The position numbers and the translations under genes were made by a program. DNA of 64,000 nucleotides from Priapulus caudatus. Its lineage: Eukaryota > Priapulida > Priapulimorpha > Priapulimorphida > Priapulidae. Every line of letters starts with the position of its first letter. Position 1 is the first letter of the stretch. Of this stretch, positions 34,460 to 47,462 are shown piece after piece. The notes beneath the pieces were generated by a model. The model was given only the letters and a program-made list of their open reading frames with translations. It was not told where the DNA came from and did no database searches. The stretch spans positions 338,379-402,378 of the forward strand of contig NW_014577068.1 of assembly GCF_000485595.1 (NCBI RefSeq). The letters run 5' to 3'.

Positions 34460-35375
34460 TTTTTAAGGGCTCTTTAAAGGAACGCAGGTTTCTAAGGTCT
34501 AGAAACCAGGTTTTAGGGTCTAAAACCCGTTTTAATTAGCTCTTAAAACGCTCCGGTTTTAAGGTCTAAAACTAGGTTTTTATTGCGCTTTTTGGTACAA
34601 AAATGCTTCAATGGGCATAAGCGTAAAAACCTAGTTTAAGCCTCATTAAAACCTGGTTTTAAGCTCTTAAAACCTGGTTTTAAAGCTCTTAAAAGCTATG
34701 TTTTAGAGGTCTAAAATCCTAGTTTTAAGGCTCTTAAAACCTGGTTTTAAAGGCTCTTAAAACGCAGGTTTAAGGTCTAAAACCAAGTTTTACGTGCCCT
34801 AAAACTAGGTATTAAGAGCTTAAAATTCGGTTTTTTTAGAAACGGCTGAAAACCCTGGCTTTTGAGTGCTGGGAAAAGCGTAAAACCTAGTTTTAAGCTG
34901 CTTAAACCCGGGGTTTAAGGGCTCTTAAAACCCGGTTCTTAAGGTCTAAACTGAATTAAGCTCATTAAAACCTAGTTTTACGGCGGTAATTCCTAGTTTT
35001 GAGACCTTAAAAGCCTTAGTTTTTGGAAACGATCTTAACACAAACCGAGGTTTTTTAAAGGTCTAAAACTAGGTTTTAAGGTATAGAAACCCGGATTAAG
35101 GTGCTTATAACCTTAGTTTAGGGCTGTAATTCTTTAGTTTTAGAAACCTTAAAGACCTGGTTTATTTAAGGACGCTTAAAACCTGGTTGTAAAGGTATGA
35201 ATACCCGGTTTTATGGCTTAAAACGGTAGGTTTTAAGAGCATTAAGAACTAGTGTCTTTAGACCCTTAAAAGCCTAGTATTTAAGACGCTTAAGAACCGG
35301 GATTTTAAGCTCTTTAAAACCCGGTTTTAAGGTCTAAAACTAGTTTTATGCTTTTGGTACACAATGGCTAGGTTG
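34460..35375. repeat. Palindromic AT-rich satellite, right arm
   Basis: The same units as the left arm (ttaaaacctggttttaaggc, tctaaaaccaggttttaggg), with the recurring spacer tgcgctttttggtacaaaaa near 34585. It ends at tatgcttttggtacacaatg, the inverse of the left border. Confidence 0.85.
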
Positions 35376-35760
35376 CATATCCGTTGTTCCGCTCATCACC
35401 CGATTCAGGTACTACATGATATGTACCCAGGGTAGTCTTTTTTGGTTGTTTTCAAGTATGTATTGTATAATGTTTTATCATGAGGTATGTTAGGGGTAGT
35501 GTTAGAGAGTTAGGGCTTAGGTTTGATTCAGGCGTACATCTTCCTGTGAGTACAGAGTCGTGGTAGAACTTTGTGTAATCAAAGAACCTCTGGGTACATA
35601 GATCTGTATATGCTATACGCCTGATACGACATACAGACACGCCAGCCTTCAGTCCCGTTCAGCTGGTACGCATACTAGTCTCCTGTCTTGTAACGCCAAA
35701 CCGTCCGACGGGTTGATAGGAATGTACCACCAGACCCCACCCTCCATCTACCTACAGTGA
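35376..35760 (+). repeat. Decayed telomere-bearing unit
   Basis: Holds gttaggggtagtgttagaga (near 35489), ttcaggcgtac, and ggtacg/gtaccacc words in the order seen at 12.0-13.1 kb, but TTAGGG copies are few and broken. Confidence 0.4.
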
Positions 35761-36064
35761 TGATCGGCTCCTAACAACACAAGCTATGTTAGTTAATATT
35801 TAGTACCTGCCTTTAATGCTATTCTTGCAACACTGAAGCAGATCGGCGCACTTGTGATTCAGCTGTCCTTCAACGTATCTGCACACGCGCATATAAGGTA
35901 TCTTCAACGGATATAACTAATGTTTGAATGTTGAATGTTTAAAACCTGAATGAGTATTATTGTTATTGTACACACGCCTACTATGCCACATTGCACGCAA
36001 GCAACCATACACACCTGCGCGCTGCATCACGCACGCACGCACGCTACGCGCTTCACGCGCGCAC

Positions 36065-36348
36065 AGAGAGAGAGAGAGAGAGAGCAGAGAGAGAGAGAGA
36101 GAAGTACCGACAGAAGACGCAGAAGACAGACAGGACAGACAGATCAGAGACAGACAGACAGACAGACAGACAGAGACAGACAGAAGACACAGACAGGACA
36201 GACATCAGAGCAGAGCCATGACATGACAGACAGAGCAGACAGAACCAGACTAGACAGACAGACACAAACAGCACGCAGCAGCGAGCGCACGCGCCGCGCG
36301 CGGCACCGACGGGCACGGCCACGGCGCACACAGAACCACACACACAAC

Positions 36349-36388
<40 letters not shown>

Positions 36389-36390
36389 CT
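36065..36390. repeat. Simple-sequence cluster: (GA)n, (CAGA)n, (CA)n
   Basis: GA runs at 36065-36102, CAGA at about 36125-36270, and CA at about 36350-36387. Overlapping frames rich in Arg-Gln-Thr or Cys-Val are by-products. Confidence 0.9.
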
Positions 36391-36779
36391 ATATATATTT
36401 TGCACGTAGACAAAATTTGTTACAGGTAACAAGTTTAGGTTATAGGTGGAAACCCGTTTGATATTTGATGCTGATTTCACATCCCTAACTAAGGCTAACT
36501 TGATATTGATATTGCATGTACACAAATACTTCATAGTACCACTGTACTTGGCTTTGGGATGATTAATTATTAGTCGATTCGCATTCGTGTATAGGCCACA
36601 AACAACCGTGCTAATATGATCTTTGTGCAAACCGCAGGATTTTCTGTTTACCTTAAAAATAAAGCGCCGTGTTTTCGGAGCTTATAATCGCCTGCATTAT
36701 GGACACGTTTAATGCGGTTCGCTGGTAATGAAACCCCCCTCCATGCATGTAGCTCACAGCCCGCTACTATTTTTAAAAG

Positions 36780-37480
36780 ATATCATCTTCGGCCTCAGAA
36801 GCACACGTCGCCCCCATACCCTGAACCGCCGCCCGTTTGGTCAGTAGCTCTGGTTGCTCGGACTGGTGCTGACGCGTAGGGGGAGCCGAACGAAGTCGGG
36901 ACTTCGTGTCAGAGCAGCTGCGACGATTTCGCTATTAGTTTTCGGTGATCGACAGCGGAAGTGCGGTGTGGAGCGTGGCGAATAGAACACAGACTGGTAC
37001 CGCGGCTCGTCACAGCGTGAATTCTATCCGCGAATTTAAGAGACGCGGGGCCAGTCTAAACAGAACATTAGTGTGCGTAGCACTTGGCTCGGCAGCGACG
37101 CGGTCACTGTGATGTATGAATGACAGCCGAGTGTGCTGGAAAACGTGGCGGTTTGTTTTGCACTGAAACAGACCGTATAGCTGGGCATGCTAGCGCTGAC
37201 GTCCGTCTAGCTGTCCCACACGCGCTCGAAGACGTTGATCTGTTATAGAGTCATATCGAAGGTAGTGAGCCGTGAAATAGAACAGTTGTTAATGTGCGCG
37301 TGTCGCCTAATGAGAGGGGCGGAAGGGACTAACAGAAAGCCAGGACAGGGGGCAGAGTACAGTCGGCGAATTGATTGGTATTCCTGTGACTGGCGCATCG
37401 TAAGTATGCATGCATTTGTCGCTCCCGTAATGTGTGAAAGACGAGCAAAGATAAAGCTTGTTTGTTGACATAAATCTTGC
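36780..37480. other. CpG-rich stretch, possible promoter region
   Basis: More CpG than its surroundings. A consensus donor gtaagt at about 37398 could end a non-coding exon of a plus-strand gene such as CEP170. This is inference only. Confidence 0.2.
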
Positions 37481-37549
37481 TACGGCTATCCTGTTCGTCT
37501 TTGAAGTCTACGCTGCCGGTATTTTTAAGCACTTCGTTTCCTGATGAAA

Positions 37550-40500
37550 AAGTGAGAACAAGCAGCGGGCGGGCCCTGAACATTGAGGTAACGAGAGGTG
37601 ACAAGATCAGCGGGCAGAGTGGCTCGCACATGATGATGAGAGAAGAAACAAGCACGCGGGGCGGGCAGTTGAGGAGAAGAAATACAAGCAGCGGGGGTAC
37701 AAATTGGGTCGCTGCAGCGGGTGACTTTAATTGAAACAGTTAGGAACTGGAGGAACAACAAGCAGCGCCGGTTTTAGAACGGGTTGAGCACAGTAAAGGT
37801 GTTGACTATCGCTGAACTTGATAAAAAAGCAGAGCAGCGTCGTGGTGCCTAGCTATTGTGGCCTGTCGGTGTCTAATGTTGATGTGATAGATGTGAAACA
37901 ACTAGGCTCTAAACGTGGAGTGCGTTGTGATTTGGGGTGAAGTGAGCGAAGATAGGACAATGAACAGCAAAAGGCGATTACAAGCGGAGCGAGAAAAGGA
38001 GCAGATAAGGAGGGCAAGAAAAACAAGCAGCGGGCGGCAATGTGAAAGAGGGAGAGATACAAACAAGCGGCCGCGCAGCATTTGGGAGAGGCAGTTCGAG
38101 GAGAGGAACAACAGCACGCGGAACGAATATCCGTGTCTCTAGCCAGAATTGCAAGAGCTAGTTTTTCAAGGCATGTGTAGTGAGAAGAATGTTACTCGTC
38201 TGCCCAAACAAAAGCAGGCGGGCGGGCAGTTGGAGAGAGCGCGGGATAGATCAAGACTGCATTCTCTTCGGTTGATAAAGACGTACAGAAGTCCATTTGA
38301 GGAACTACAAACATTAGCAGACGCTGCAGTGGTGGGCCCACTTTTGCGACCATTGCTACTCGTCAATATTACTCTCAGTTTGCATAATAACGCAGTGCGA
38401 AGAAGAAAATGTCTATGCGAGGTGAAGAATTCTAATTAGCGGTTCGGGCAGTGATAGAAGAAACAAGCAGCTGTTGTTCAGGCATTGGTTTTTTTGGTAG
38501 TTATATAACAAGCAAGCGTGTGGGGCGCAGAGTTTTGTCGAGTTTTAGGTAGGAAGAACGAGTAATATGGTGACTAACAGTGCGGGCTAGGCTTATGTGA
38601 AAGAAATATAAAGATAACGCATCAGGCAAGCTTTTGCTGTTTGCGGGAAACTCTTTCTCGTTCGGCAGCCGGTGTCGACAAGATATACATTGAGCCAGCC
38701 GGGCGGGCAGGTGATGGTAAGTAAAATAATTAGACACGCCAAATTAGCGTGTGTTAACTATGTGTGTTCGGTCTTACTGGAAAGCGAGTGAAGAGCACGC
38801 CATGATTAGAAGAAACATGCAACAAGGCCAACGACTGGGCCCTGGTCTTATACGACAGTGGCGCAGTCGCTCGAGAGAAAGTTTGAAACAGAATCGATGC
38901 GATCGCCCGGATTTGCCGGCTAAAAGCTCCGGGGGCTGTGATTTAGAAGGAAATCAGGAGCAGAGTTTGCGGTCGAAAACTACGCGGGCATGGGTATGAT
39001 TGCAGAGTAAATACATAACGAGGTCGCGCAGCTGTTGGCCGGCGGGCAGTGATTTAGAAAACGAGTAACATAGGAAACTCAACCGGCGGGGTAGGATTTG
39101 CGCTAGGAAAGTTTGAGGACGCACCGACTCAGTGAAATCACAGACTGAGCCGCAGTAAGGTCGAAAGGCTGCAGGGTGTCAACCGGACAAAGGAAGAAGA
39201 CTTCGACGGAAGTCTGACGGGCATCGCAGTGTGTCAGATTTAAAGCTTAGATTGTTGAGAATCCTCACCAAAGCGAGTGTTGTCGGGTGGCGGGGCTCTC
39301 GCGCAGTGCCAAATCGTGTTATGAGACTGGGTATATGACACAGGACGCAGGCCCACGGTGTGGGCGGGAGTACGTTCCGCGTTGTGCCGCCGGAAGGAGA
39401 CGTGACCAACATTCTGCGGTGAGCTCAGATGTGACTCGTAAATCCCGTTTTATACGAGGTAGAGATGATCCTAAACGCCGAGCAGACGGCGGTGGGGCGG
39501 GTCAGTCGACGAGAAAGAACAAGGGCAGGGGGGCAGCGTTGAGAGAAGAAACAAGCAGCGGGCGGCGTGAGAGAAGAAACAAGCAGCGGGCGGGCGGGCA
39601 GTGAGAGAAGAAACAAGCAGCGGGCGGGCAGTGAGAGAAGAAACAAGCAGCGGGCGGGCAGTGAGAGAAGAAACAAGCAGCGGGCGGGCAGTGAGAGAAG
39701 AAACAAGCAGCGGGCGGGCGGGCAGTGAGAGAAGAAACAAGCATAGCGCGGCGGGCGACAGCAAGTGAGAGAAGAAACAAGCAGCGGGCGGGCAGTAGAG
39801 AGGAACAAGCAGCGGGCGGGCTGCTGGCTCGCTAGGTCGAGTTACGAAACAAGACACAACAACGCGGGCTTCCAAGCGGGCGGGCAGTTTGAGAGAAGAG
39901 TGCTATAACATATAACGACACACACGCAGCGGGCGGGGGCAGGCACTTGAGAGATAGAACTTCAAATACCAGCATGCGCATAGCGGCGCACGCACGCGCA
40001 CGCGCGCACGCATGCTACCTAGCTCCATACCAGCGCTGCCTCAGCGTTGCGATTATCTTGATTCGAGTCCCCTTTATTTCTAGTTTAAAGCTTCACAATG
40101 CGGATCCAAACGCGCGGTAATCTCTCGCTGTCGCAGAAGAACTCAAGCAGGGTCTAGATAGCAAATACTTGGGGCACTGGATTGAGAAGGCAAATCATAG
40201 CAAGTCAGCGGATCAAGCGGCAGGCATACCTGTGAGTAGATGGAGAACAACAATAGCACTCTTCAGTGTGCCTCCCCATTTGAGGCTGCGGCGTTTGTGG
40301 CAGTGACGAGTTTTAGAAAACAAAGCAGACAGCGGCCACTGAGCAGTGCAGGAGAGAAGAAACACAAAGCAGCTGACGGTTGCCGAAATCTGTAAATCTG
40401 GGTGCGCGCGAGCAGGGAGAGCAAGAAAACAAGCAGCGGGGCCACCGCTTAAAATTGTTTGGCGGGCAGTGAGACGAGTATAAGAACCAAGCTCCGAGGA

Positions 40501-41320
40501 CACTTGGTTTGTCGTGACGTCACTGTTTGGCTGGAGGCACGGAGTTGAGAGAAGAGACAGCAGCGGCAGGCAGTGGAGAGAAGACACAACAAGCAGCGGG
40601 CGGCGGGCAGTTGGGAGAGAAAAAGCCAAGGCAAGCGGTGTTGAGCAGGAATTGTTTGTCCCGGTGTAAAACTGGGCTGTTGCATGGGCAAGTTGAGTTG
40701 GAGGACCAGAGGCAACAAGTATGCACGTTAATGGGCAGAGAGATGCTGGAAAGTAAAGCTGGGGGCAAGTGAGAGAAGAAAACAGCAAGCGGGGCAGGCC
40801 AGTGGAGGAGAAGAAACAAAGCCAGTAGCGCAATTGCGGCAGAAAGGGCCAAGCGATGGATACAAACGGAGACAAGAACAAGTGCGAGCAGGGTCACTGG
40901 ATTCGGTAAATGAAAAGAAAACGGCAACGTTTCCAAAGGTTGTATCAGGTTATCCAGAAGTGTAAAAGAGCAGCGAAAAACCGACACACGGGCCGGCTGG
41001 CTGAGAAAGGTCCTTCTGAGCTGGTAAGGACAACGAAACACGCTGGAACGCGGTCGTTGCCTGGCAGCGAACAAGCAGCACACCGCAAGTGGCGGGGCAA
41101 GTGCCAGAACACATCGGAGAATGTTGAGAAAACACCAGAGAGAATAGCAGAAGCAGCGGGTATTTTTCAAATACTTTTATAAGCAGGCGGACGACGTGAC
41201 AGGTAGAAATTGAGAAAAACAGAGAAACTAGAGTTATGCAATTGTCTCGTCGTGGCGGCGCTCGAGATTTGCAGTTTTGAGGAGGGAGAGAACAAGCAGG
41301 GTAGGTGTGATTGGACTGTC
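37550..41320. repeat. Decayed 30-bp minisatellite with a perfect core
   Basis: The unit gtgagagaagaaacaagcag plus cgggcgggca is repeated perfectly at 39601, 39631, 39661 and 39691, with near copies from 39535 to 39900. Diverged copies (agaaacaagcagcggg-like) are scattered for 2 kb to the left and 1.4 kb to the right. Thirty bases is ten codons, so frames stay open and give periodic Leu/Ala/Arg peptides on the minus strand. Confidence 0.85.
40084..40175 (-). mobile_element. Decayed arm of the TTAA MITE
   Basis: tttaaagcttcacaatgcgg, atccaaacgcg and gcaaatacttgg match the right-hand arm of the element at 19438-19909 in order, with several changes and insertions. Confidence 0.5.
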
Positions 41321-42384
41321 ATGCCACGAAATGGGTGTTAGCTAGTCTGAGGAAGGTACATAGCTCAGAGAAAGTAACAGCGGCTGTTGGGGCGGGAGTG
41401 TGCCATGTGAGTGACCGTAGTTAAAGTGAAGAGCTCTCGGTCTTCTACTGATCTAAAGGGTTGCGACAACGTGATACTGCACGCTGTGATGTATTTCAGG
41501 TAATATAACGCGTGTACGAATGAAAGTTGAGACGATATTTAGCATATGATCAAACGTGGTACGGAAGGAATTCGTGTAATGCGTGACATGTTCGTGTGTG
41601 CGAACTGCGAATAATAAGTCATTATTTTTTCCCATTTATTTTATATGGCAACTTTTTTACACGCGAATACACAGCGAACTGTGTGAGATAGTTGCATTGG
41701 TCACACGTGGTTCTAATTAATTGCGTAAAATTTGCTGATGTAATTAATTTCCCTGTTCATTCAGTGTCTATTTCATGCATTCCTTTGAGAGCTTGCTGAA
41801 AGCTTCTTTCTACACTTTTAATTGGATTCATAATCTTTTGATCCGTGGGTTTATCATTCGTTTTGGAATGGCTGGGATGAGAGGCTCAGCATGTGGGCAC
41901 GAGGCCAGCGATGACATCGAGTATTTCAGTCGTCCGCATCTAACATAACATCCACACCGATATCATGTACGATAGAAAGTAGAAGTATTGTGTAGGGAAT
42001 GAAGATGGAGTAAGATGAACACGAGTTTTAGAAGAGATATCATATGTACACCGTACACGTCCTTCTGAATTTAGAAGCGAACACCAGCCTGCACGCATAC
42101 AACTGTCCGAATGAGTAGTTACCGCTCTAGTGTTTGCTCTCATTCACATCCTGTACCCGTAGAACTGCAATATATCTGTCCACGCGCATCCAACCGCGAA
42201 CAATGAAAGTGTGTTGACCTGCATACTATACGCTTATATCCATCCGTGTGAAGTCGCGCTGTCTGCGAACCTACGCGCTTGCTACCAGTCTCCACTTTGA
42301 AGTCCGCCGATATCTCTGCGTGGCTACAAATCAGCAGAGATCACTGTGGGCGGGTTCGAGAGAGAGAGAGAGAGAGAGAGAGTG

Positions 42385-42755
42385 TAGGGGTCGAAATTAA
42401 CTTTTGAACAAGGGAGTCCAACGGACTCCCTGCCCTCAAAAAGAGGGAGTCCGCAGCAAAATGAGGGAGTCCGCAGTCTGAAGTTAAAAACTAAAGCATA
42501 ACAACAATAACGCATTGTGCTTATTTTGAAGATTTATGCGATGCACGTCTGCCACATTTTCTTTGGATATTTTCTGAAAAAATAACGTAATTCCGCGAGG
42601 CTGTGCTCTGGAACGAACTAGTTAGTATAGCAGAATTGTCAGGGAATCACACGGACTCCTGCATATGTCAAATCAGGGAGTCCGAAAGTAAATCAGGGAG
42701 TCCGACAGTAAATCAGGGAGTATTTGACTTCGGACTCCCGTTCATTTCGCACCCT
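42385..42755. mobile_element. Short TIR element with gggagtccg repeats
   Basis: The ends tAGGGGTCGAAATTAAC and gttcatttcgcaccct are inverse (AGGGTGCGAAATGAAC). Both subterminal regions carry several gggagtccg/cggactccc words. The shape suits a non-autonomous hAT-like element, but a clean target duplication is not visible beside the GA run. Confidence 0.55.
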
Positions 42756-42849
42756 GGAGTGGGTAGAGAAAGAAAGTGATACAGCGAGCGTGATGAGCGC
42801 GCGAACGAGAGAGAGGGAGAAAGATAGAAAAGGGATATGCAGAAGGGAA

Positions 42850-42863
42850 GAGATATATATATA

Positions 42864-42939
<76 letters not shown>

Positions 42940-43050
42940 TGTTTTGTGTGTGTGGTGTGTGTGTGTGTGTGTGTGCGTGTGTGCGTGCGTGCGTGCGTGC
43001 GTGCGTGCGGTGCGTGCGTGCGTGCGTGCGTGCGTGGTGTGTGTGTGTGA
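42850..43050. repeat. Microsatellite cluster (AT)n-(GA)n-(GT)n-(GCGT)n
   Basis: Four simple repeats in a row. Frames across it are not genes. Confidence 0.95.
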
Positions 43051-43998
43051 GAGTCAGGGACAGAGTGAGGGGGAGACAGAGTGACAGTATGTGCCTGCAT
43101 GTTAGCGGTGCGTGACAGCTGCCAGCTTCGTCAGCATCAGTAGCAGCATCAGCAGCAGCAGCAGCTGAGTGCGCGGGGAGCCTCCTGTATGGGAGCCTGC
43201 TTCCGTACGTTGCAGCGCTAGCATGATGATCGATTACACACACACACACACTATCACAACACAGACGCAGCAGACGCATGTGAGATAGGGTCGTCACTAT
43301 ATACAACAACCATCGGTACTTATTACCTGTAATGCTGAAAGTAAGCTGTAAGTGGAAATTTTAACGCATCCGTTTTGAATTATAATCAGTCCGGGAAGCG
43401 TGCGAGATTCATTGAATCCGAGTATCGTCTGAGAATCATTGAATCCGACATCATAAATGATAGACAGAGAGGGTGAAGTTTGAACAGTGACTACAGCCAC
43501 TCTACCATGGACTGCTTAATAAAGCACGTTTCCAGTACATACATTACCATTGAAAAGCTAGTAATATCTATTTGCATTGCTGCTTTATACGCTTCACAAC
43601 ACTAACTTCACAAGTATTTAAATTGGCTCACTCGGAATTCTATTCCCTTATTTCGAACCTTCAAAACAAGACTAAAATCACTACCCGTATCCTTATGGTA
43701 TTCCTATATATCGATAGATTACTTATAGAAATTTACTCGTTATGAATTCTGATATGGAAAATCTCCAAAGTTGTACTAGTACTGTTGTGTAGGTGTTCAC
43801 TAATCACACTACATTTCTACCTGTCCCTCCCGGCGTAATAAGTAGCGGTCGTTGATATATCGTGGCCACCGTGATAGATCATGAATTATGATGATTATGA
43901 TGCTTGATACTATCATGTTGTGACGTCTAGTATTCTCGCTCAAGTTTTATATTTTGCACGGTGTAAAGACGGCTAGTCGCGTCATGGTAGCCCCCACC

Positions 43999-44045
43999 AC
44001 ACGCACGCACGCACGCACGTACGCACGCACGCGTGCGCGCACACA
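43999..44045. repeat. (ACGC)n microsatellite
   Basis: About ten cacg units with a few changes. Confidence 0.9.
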
Positions 44046-45054
44046 GACACTACGTACATAAGTAGCTTAATGATACTGCTAAACTTGTTTACTTTGACGA
44101 CGTTTATACTTGTCACGCCTGTTTAAACGTCGATAGAAATAAATGCAGGTGCGGGGACACTATATCATCCATTCGCTGGCAACACATATTATCATCTACC
44201 CCTGAGTCGGTAAGGGAAAACTAAACGTCACCCCTAAAATAATAGATTGCTATGAATGCAGCGTTTGTTGTTATTATACATGCAGACGCGTACATATGCG
44301 TCGTGTAAGATAGATATGACTTTGATTGAATTTGATGAGCGGTTATGTTGCAATGCCCTTTACAGAGGTACCTGTCCGTAACCCTGACTGTATCATTATA
44401 AACTACAATTTACGTTTACGGGCGATATAAATGTCGTGCGTGCCCCTGCAACATAGGCTAGCTACCCTAATATGTCATAAATAACCCGAGCTTCCATAGA
44501 TATTGATGCTGTTATTTCCTACGACCTGGAGCTTGCTAGTGGCATCACTGCCAGCCTCGGTTGTCCACGCTATCTGAAGAAGAGTCGTGTAAGGTGTCCA
44601 TGCTTAATTAATGGGGCGAAGAAACGGAGATGTATGTTCGAACTTCAAACATGACAATCAGTGTATGGATTCACATTGCTCCTCGTCGGGCAAGAACATA
44701 CTTGACATTTGTCCGAATATTAAAGTCGCGGGAGGTTTGCGACTGTTGTCGGGGAGGCAGCGCACCAAAGACAACAGCTGACATCATGCGATGAGTATCA
44801 AGATCAAGTTCATCTGATGATTCAGGATCGCATTGATCATGCAAGTTGTTGTATTTAGGAGTAATACACGAAACTGACAGCGTTGTGTGGTTTACCGTTG
44901 ATTGCGTGTCTTGCTTTCTCACGTGACTGGCTGTTGAGGTGACTTGTTTCGTGGGCGTGAGCTCACGGGCAGCATTTTAGTTTCGATGTGAGTTTTCTAT
45001 GTAATATGTAATATCTCGGCTCATAAGCGATGCAGCTAAATTACGTGTGGACAT

Positions 45055-45097
45055 GCGTGCGTGTGTGCGTGCGTGTGCGCGCGCGCGTGTGTGTGTG

Positions 45098-45153
<56 letters not shown>

Positions 45154-45168
45154 TGTGTGTGTGTACGC
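45055..45168. repeat. (GT)n/(GTGC)n microsatellite
   Basis: About 110 bases of gt and gcgt units. Confidence 0.95.
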
Positions 45169-46812
45169 GCGTGTTCAAGTAGTTTCTATAGAAATTTGGC
45201 AGTAATAAAATGAACCTATTCACGCGCATCTAAGATTCGTGGTGGTACTACAGCATATCAGCATGCAGGCATGTTATTCGCTGGGAGCCCATGCACTCTG
45301 TACGAGAATCGGTTGTATATGTCGTCCCGGTTGCGTAAATCAAGTAATATTAAGTTAAAAATTGGTTGTGAAGAATCGTTTGTATTCACAAGAAAACATG
45401 AAGTTGATGTAACAATTACATGGGTATGGGTCGTATGAGCGCCCTGTTTACAGAGATCACAAAAACGAGCGTAAAAGATTTAACTGTAGAATCAATATTT
45501 GCTGTGCCGGCTCGCTTGCTGATCTGCTTTTTTGAAATCTAAGAGGGTAGTGACATGTCTTACGTTTTGAATTAATTGCCCGTGTACGCATGAATTAGCA
45601 GGTGCTGGTCGGGAGAGCTCGTGCGAGGGAGTGCGCGTTTCTATTGTGTAAGCATTCGAATTATAGTTTGTTGAACTGCGAATGACGCAGTTGAATGCAG
45701 CAACGCATGCGTGTGCTGCTGCTAGTTCCAACCACCGTACGTGTTTACACTGCAATTAATCCGCTTACACTGACTCTACTTCCTTGCTACTGTTGTATTA
45801 GTCCATAAAGTTTATAAGCAAATAACCCTACGATTATCATGTACTCAATTGAATGAAAAATACTGTATATTTATCTCATCATTCTAGTGTCTCCGAGATA
45901 GCATAAGCATTGATCAAAAGCACTATCACTAAGACAGATGGTTATAGTTAAGAGTGCATTTTTGAATTTTGAATTAGTGTTTGTCTATAAAGTGTCGAGC
46001 AATTTGATCAGTCAGGGTGAAACTGAGAAGATGCTGTGCCTGATAAAATGCTGGTTTTACTCGTGTCACTGACACCGGAGTTTGCTCGCAAAACTCCATA
46101 ATAAAATAAGTGGAACATTGCCACATTACTGCCACCACCATATAGCTGTCTTTATATAGTGAGTGCTCTGTCATGACCAAGCAAATCCACCTATGTAGTA
46201 ATTTAGTTTAGTTTGGTGCATATTCCAAACAGACGGCAGGATAATGTAGTCTTGGAAGGTGGACCAGTGAGTGGTGATTACAGCAGGATTGTCACTATAT
46301 AGACTATATTATGACACTGATGATTATAGTGTAGCGAACGTACTGCCGTAAAGAAATGTGGTTGTAATCCCATGAACTTAGCCTGACATTTGCCAAGTTG
46401 CAATGAAAGATTACTACTTCTATCAAAAGAAGCGGGGACCCAACTTGCTGAATATCAATCATGCTGCTTACTTTGAGTATATGTTTGTTTTCAGTGCCAG
46501 CTGACCATGCATGTATTCATGTAAACAGTTCAATAGCAGCACTTGCCACGATAGTAGCCCCGAGTCGGGATAGTAAACGGACCTGCGGTATTTTCATCAT
46601 GCAAGGTCCATCAATTTACGTGATAGGATCTTGATAGAAGTATTGCTGCCAAATGGTTTATTTTTCCCCGTGTTGGCCAGCTGTCATGCTTTAATGATGT
46701 TTCTTCTTCCCATAGTTACACGTAATCATGCACAGATCCTTCAATTTTGGGATCATTTGTCATTACGTTAATGATGTCGCTAATTAATGGACGTTATGTA
46801 TTTTGCTTGCAG

Positions 46813-46941
46813 AGGAATGAGAGGAGGATGTCTTCTAGTAATCTGCCCTACTGGTGCCTTAATGACCTTAATGGCACGATACACAAGCTACCCGAGTCCA
46901 TGGTATTCCTCGGCCGTGAAGATTGTGACATCATACTGCAG
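46813..46941 (+). CDS. CEP170: CEP170 exon 1 (coding from 46828): start of FHA
   Basis: Acceptor tgcttgcag, donor CAG/gtagga, phase 0. ATG at 46828 gives MSSSNLPYWCLNDLNG, the usual family start just before the FHA fold; the segment ends FLGREDCDIILQ with the GR pair of the FHA phosphate-binding loop. The frame is also open for RNERR before the ATG. Confidence 0.92.
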
Positions 46942-47421
46942 GTAGGAGCATTGGCAGATTCAGGTATAGGCCAACCAGGTTTAGGGGTAAACACCACCAA
47001 TAAGGGAGATATGGGGGGAGCCCTGAAAGCGCCCCCAGCTAGATGTAGCCACGCATTATGGTGCTTCAGATAGTGGATGATATACAGTTATACATCTATC
47101 GTAGTAGTAGAATGGGCCTGTACAGCCAGCAACGGAAGTGCATCATGAACAACTGAGTGGCCTCACCAGATATGACATGTTGCTGCATATCGACCATCTC
47201 ATGTAGATGAACAGATGCCAGAGAGAGGAGTAGTTATATACACATATAACTAACAGTTTGTGTACATTTAGTGTATTTAGGCAAAGTAAGTGAATTTAAT
47301 TGGAATCAGTCTAGGTAATGCTAGCAGGTTCATAACAGCCCCGATGCATTCAATGGCACATAACTCTGGTTAGTAATGGCCATTATTCCACCAATGTGCT
47401 TCAAAAGTTTTCCATGATGGA

Positions 47422-47462
<41 letters not shown>

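Larger units (their letters stand above)
41321..46812. other. Upstream region of CEP170, mostly unassigned
   Basis: Contains the TIR element at 42385-42755, microsatellites at 42850-43050, 43999-44045 and 45055-45165, and otherwise unremarkable sequence. I find no supported exon; a non-coding first exon of CEP170 may lie here, as the first coding exon begins at an acceptor. Confidence 0.4.

Noticed and set aside
34081-34477. Poly-phenylalanine frames
   Set aside because: Direct translation of the poly-T tract.
39601-39720. A CRISPR-like array (regular 30-bp repeats)
   Set aside because: The units abut with no spacers and the genome is clearly eukaryotic; it is a minisatellite.
39425-39875. 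Minus-strand frames with periodic Leu/Ala/Arg peptides
   Set aside because: Produced by the 30-bp minisatellite, whose unit is a multiple of three; all three frames are open.
42713-43309. 198-codon minus-strand frame
   Set aside because: Runs through AT, GA and GT microsatellites; composition explains it.
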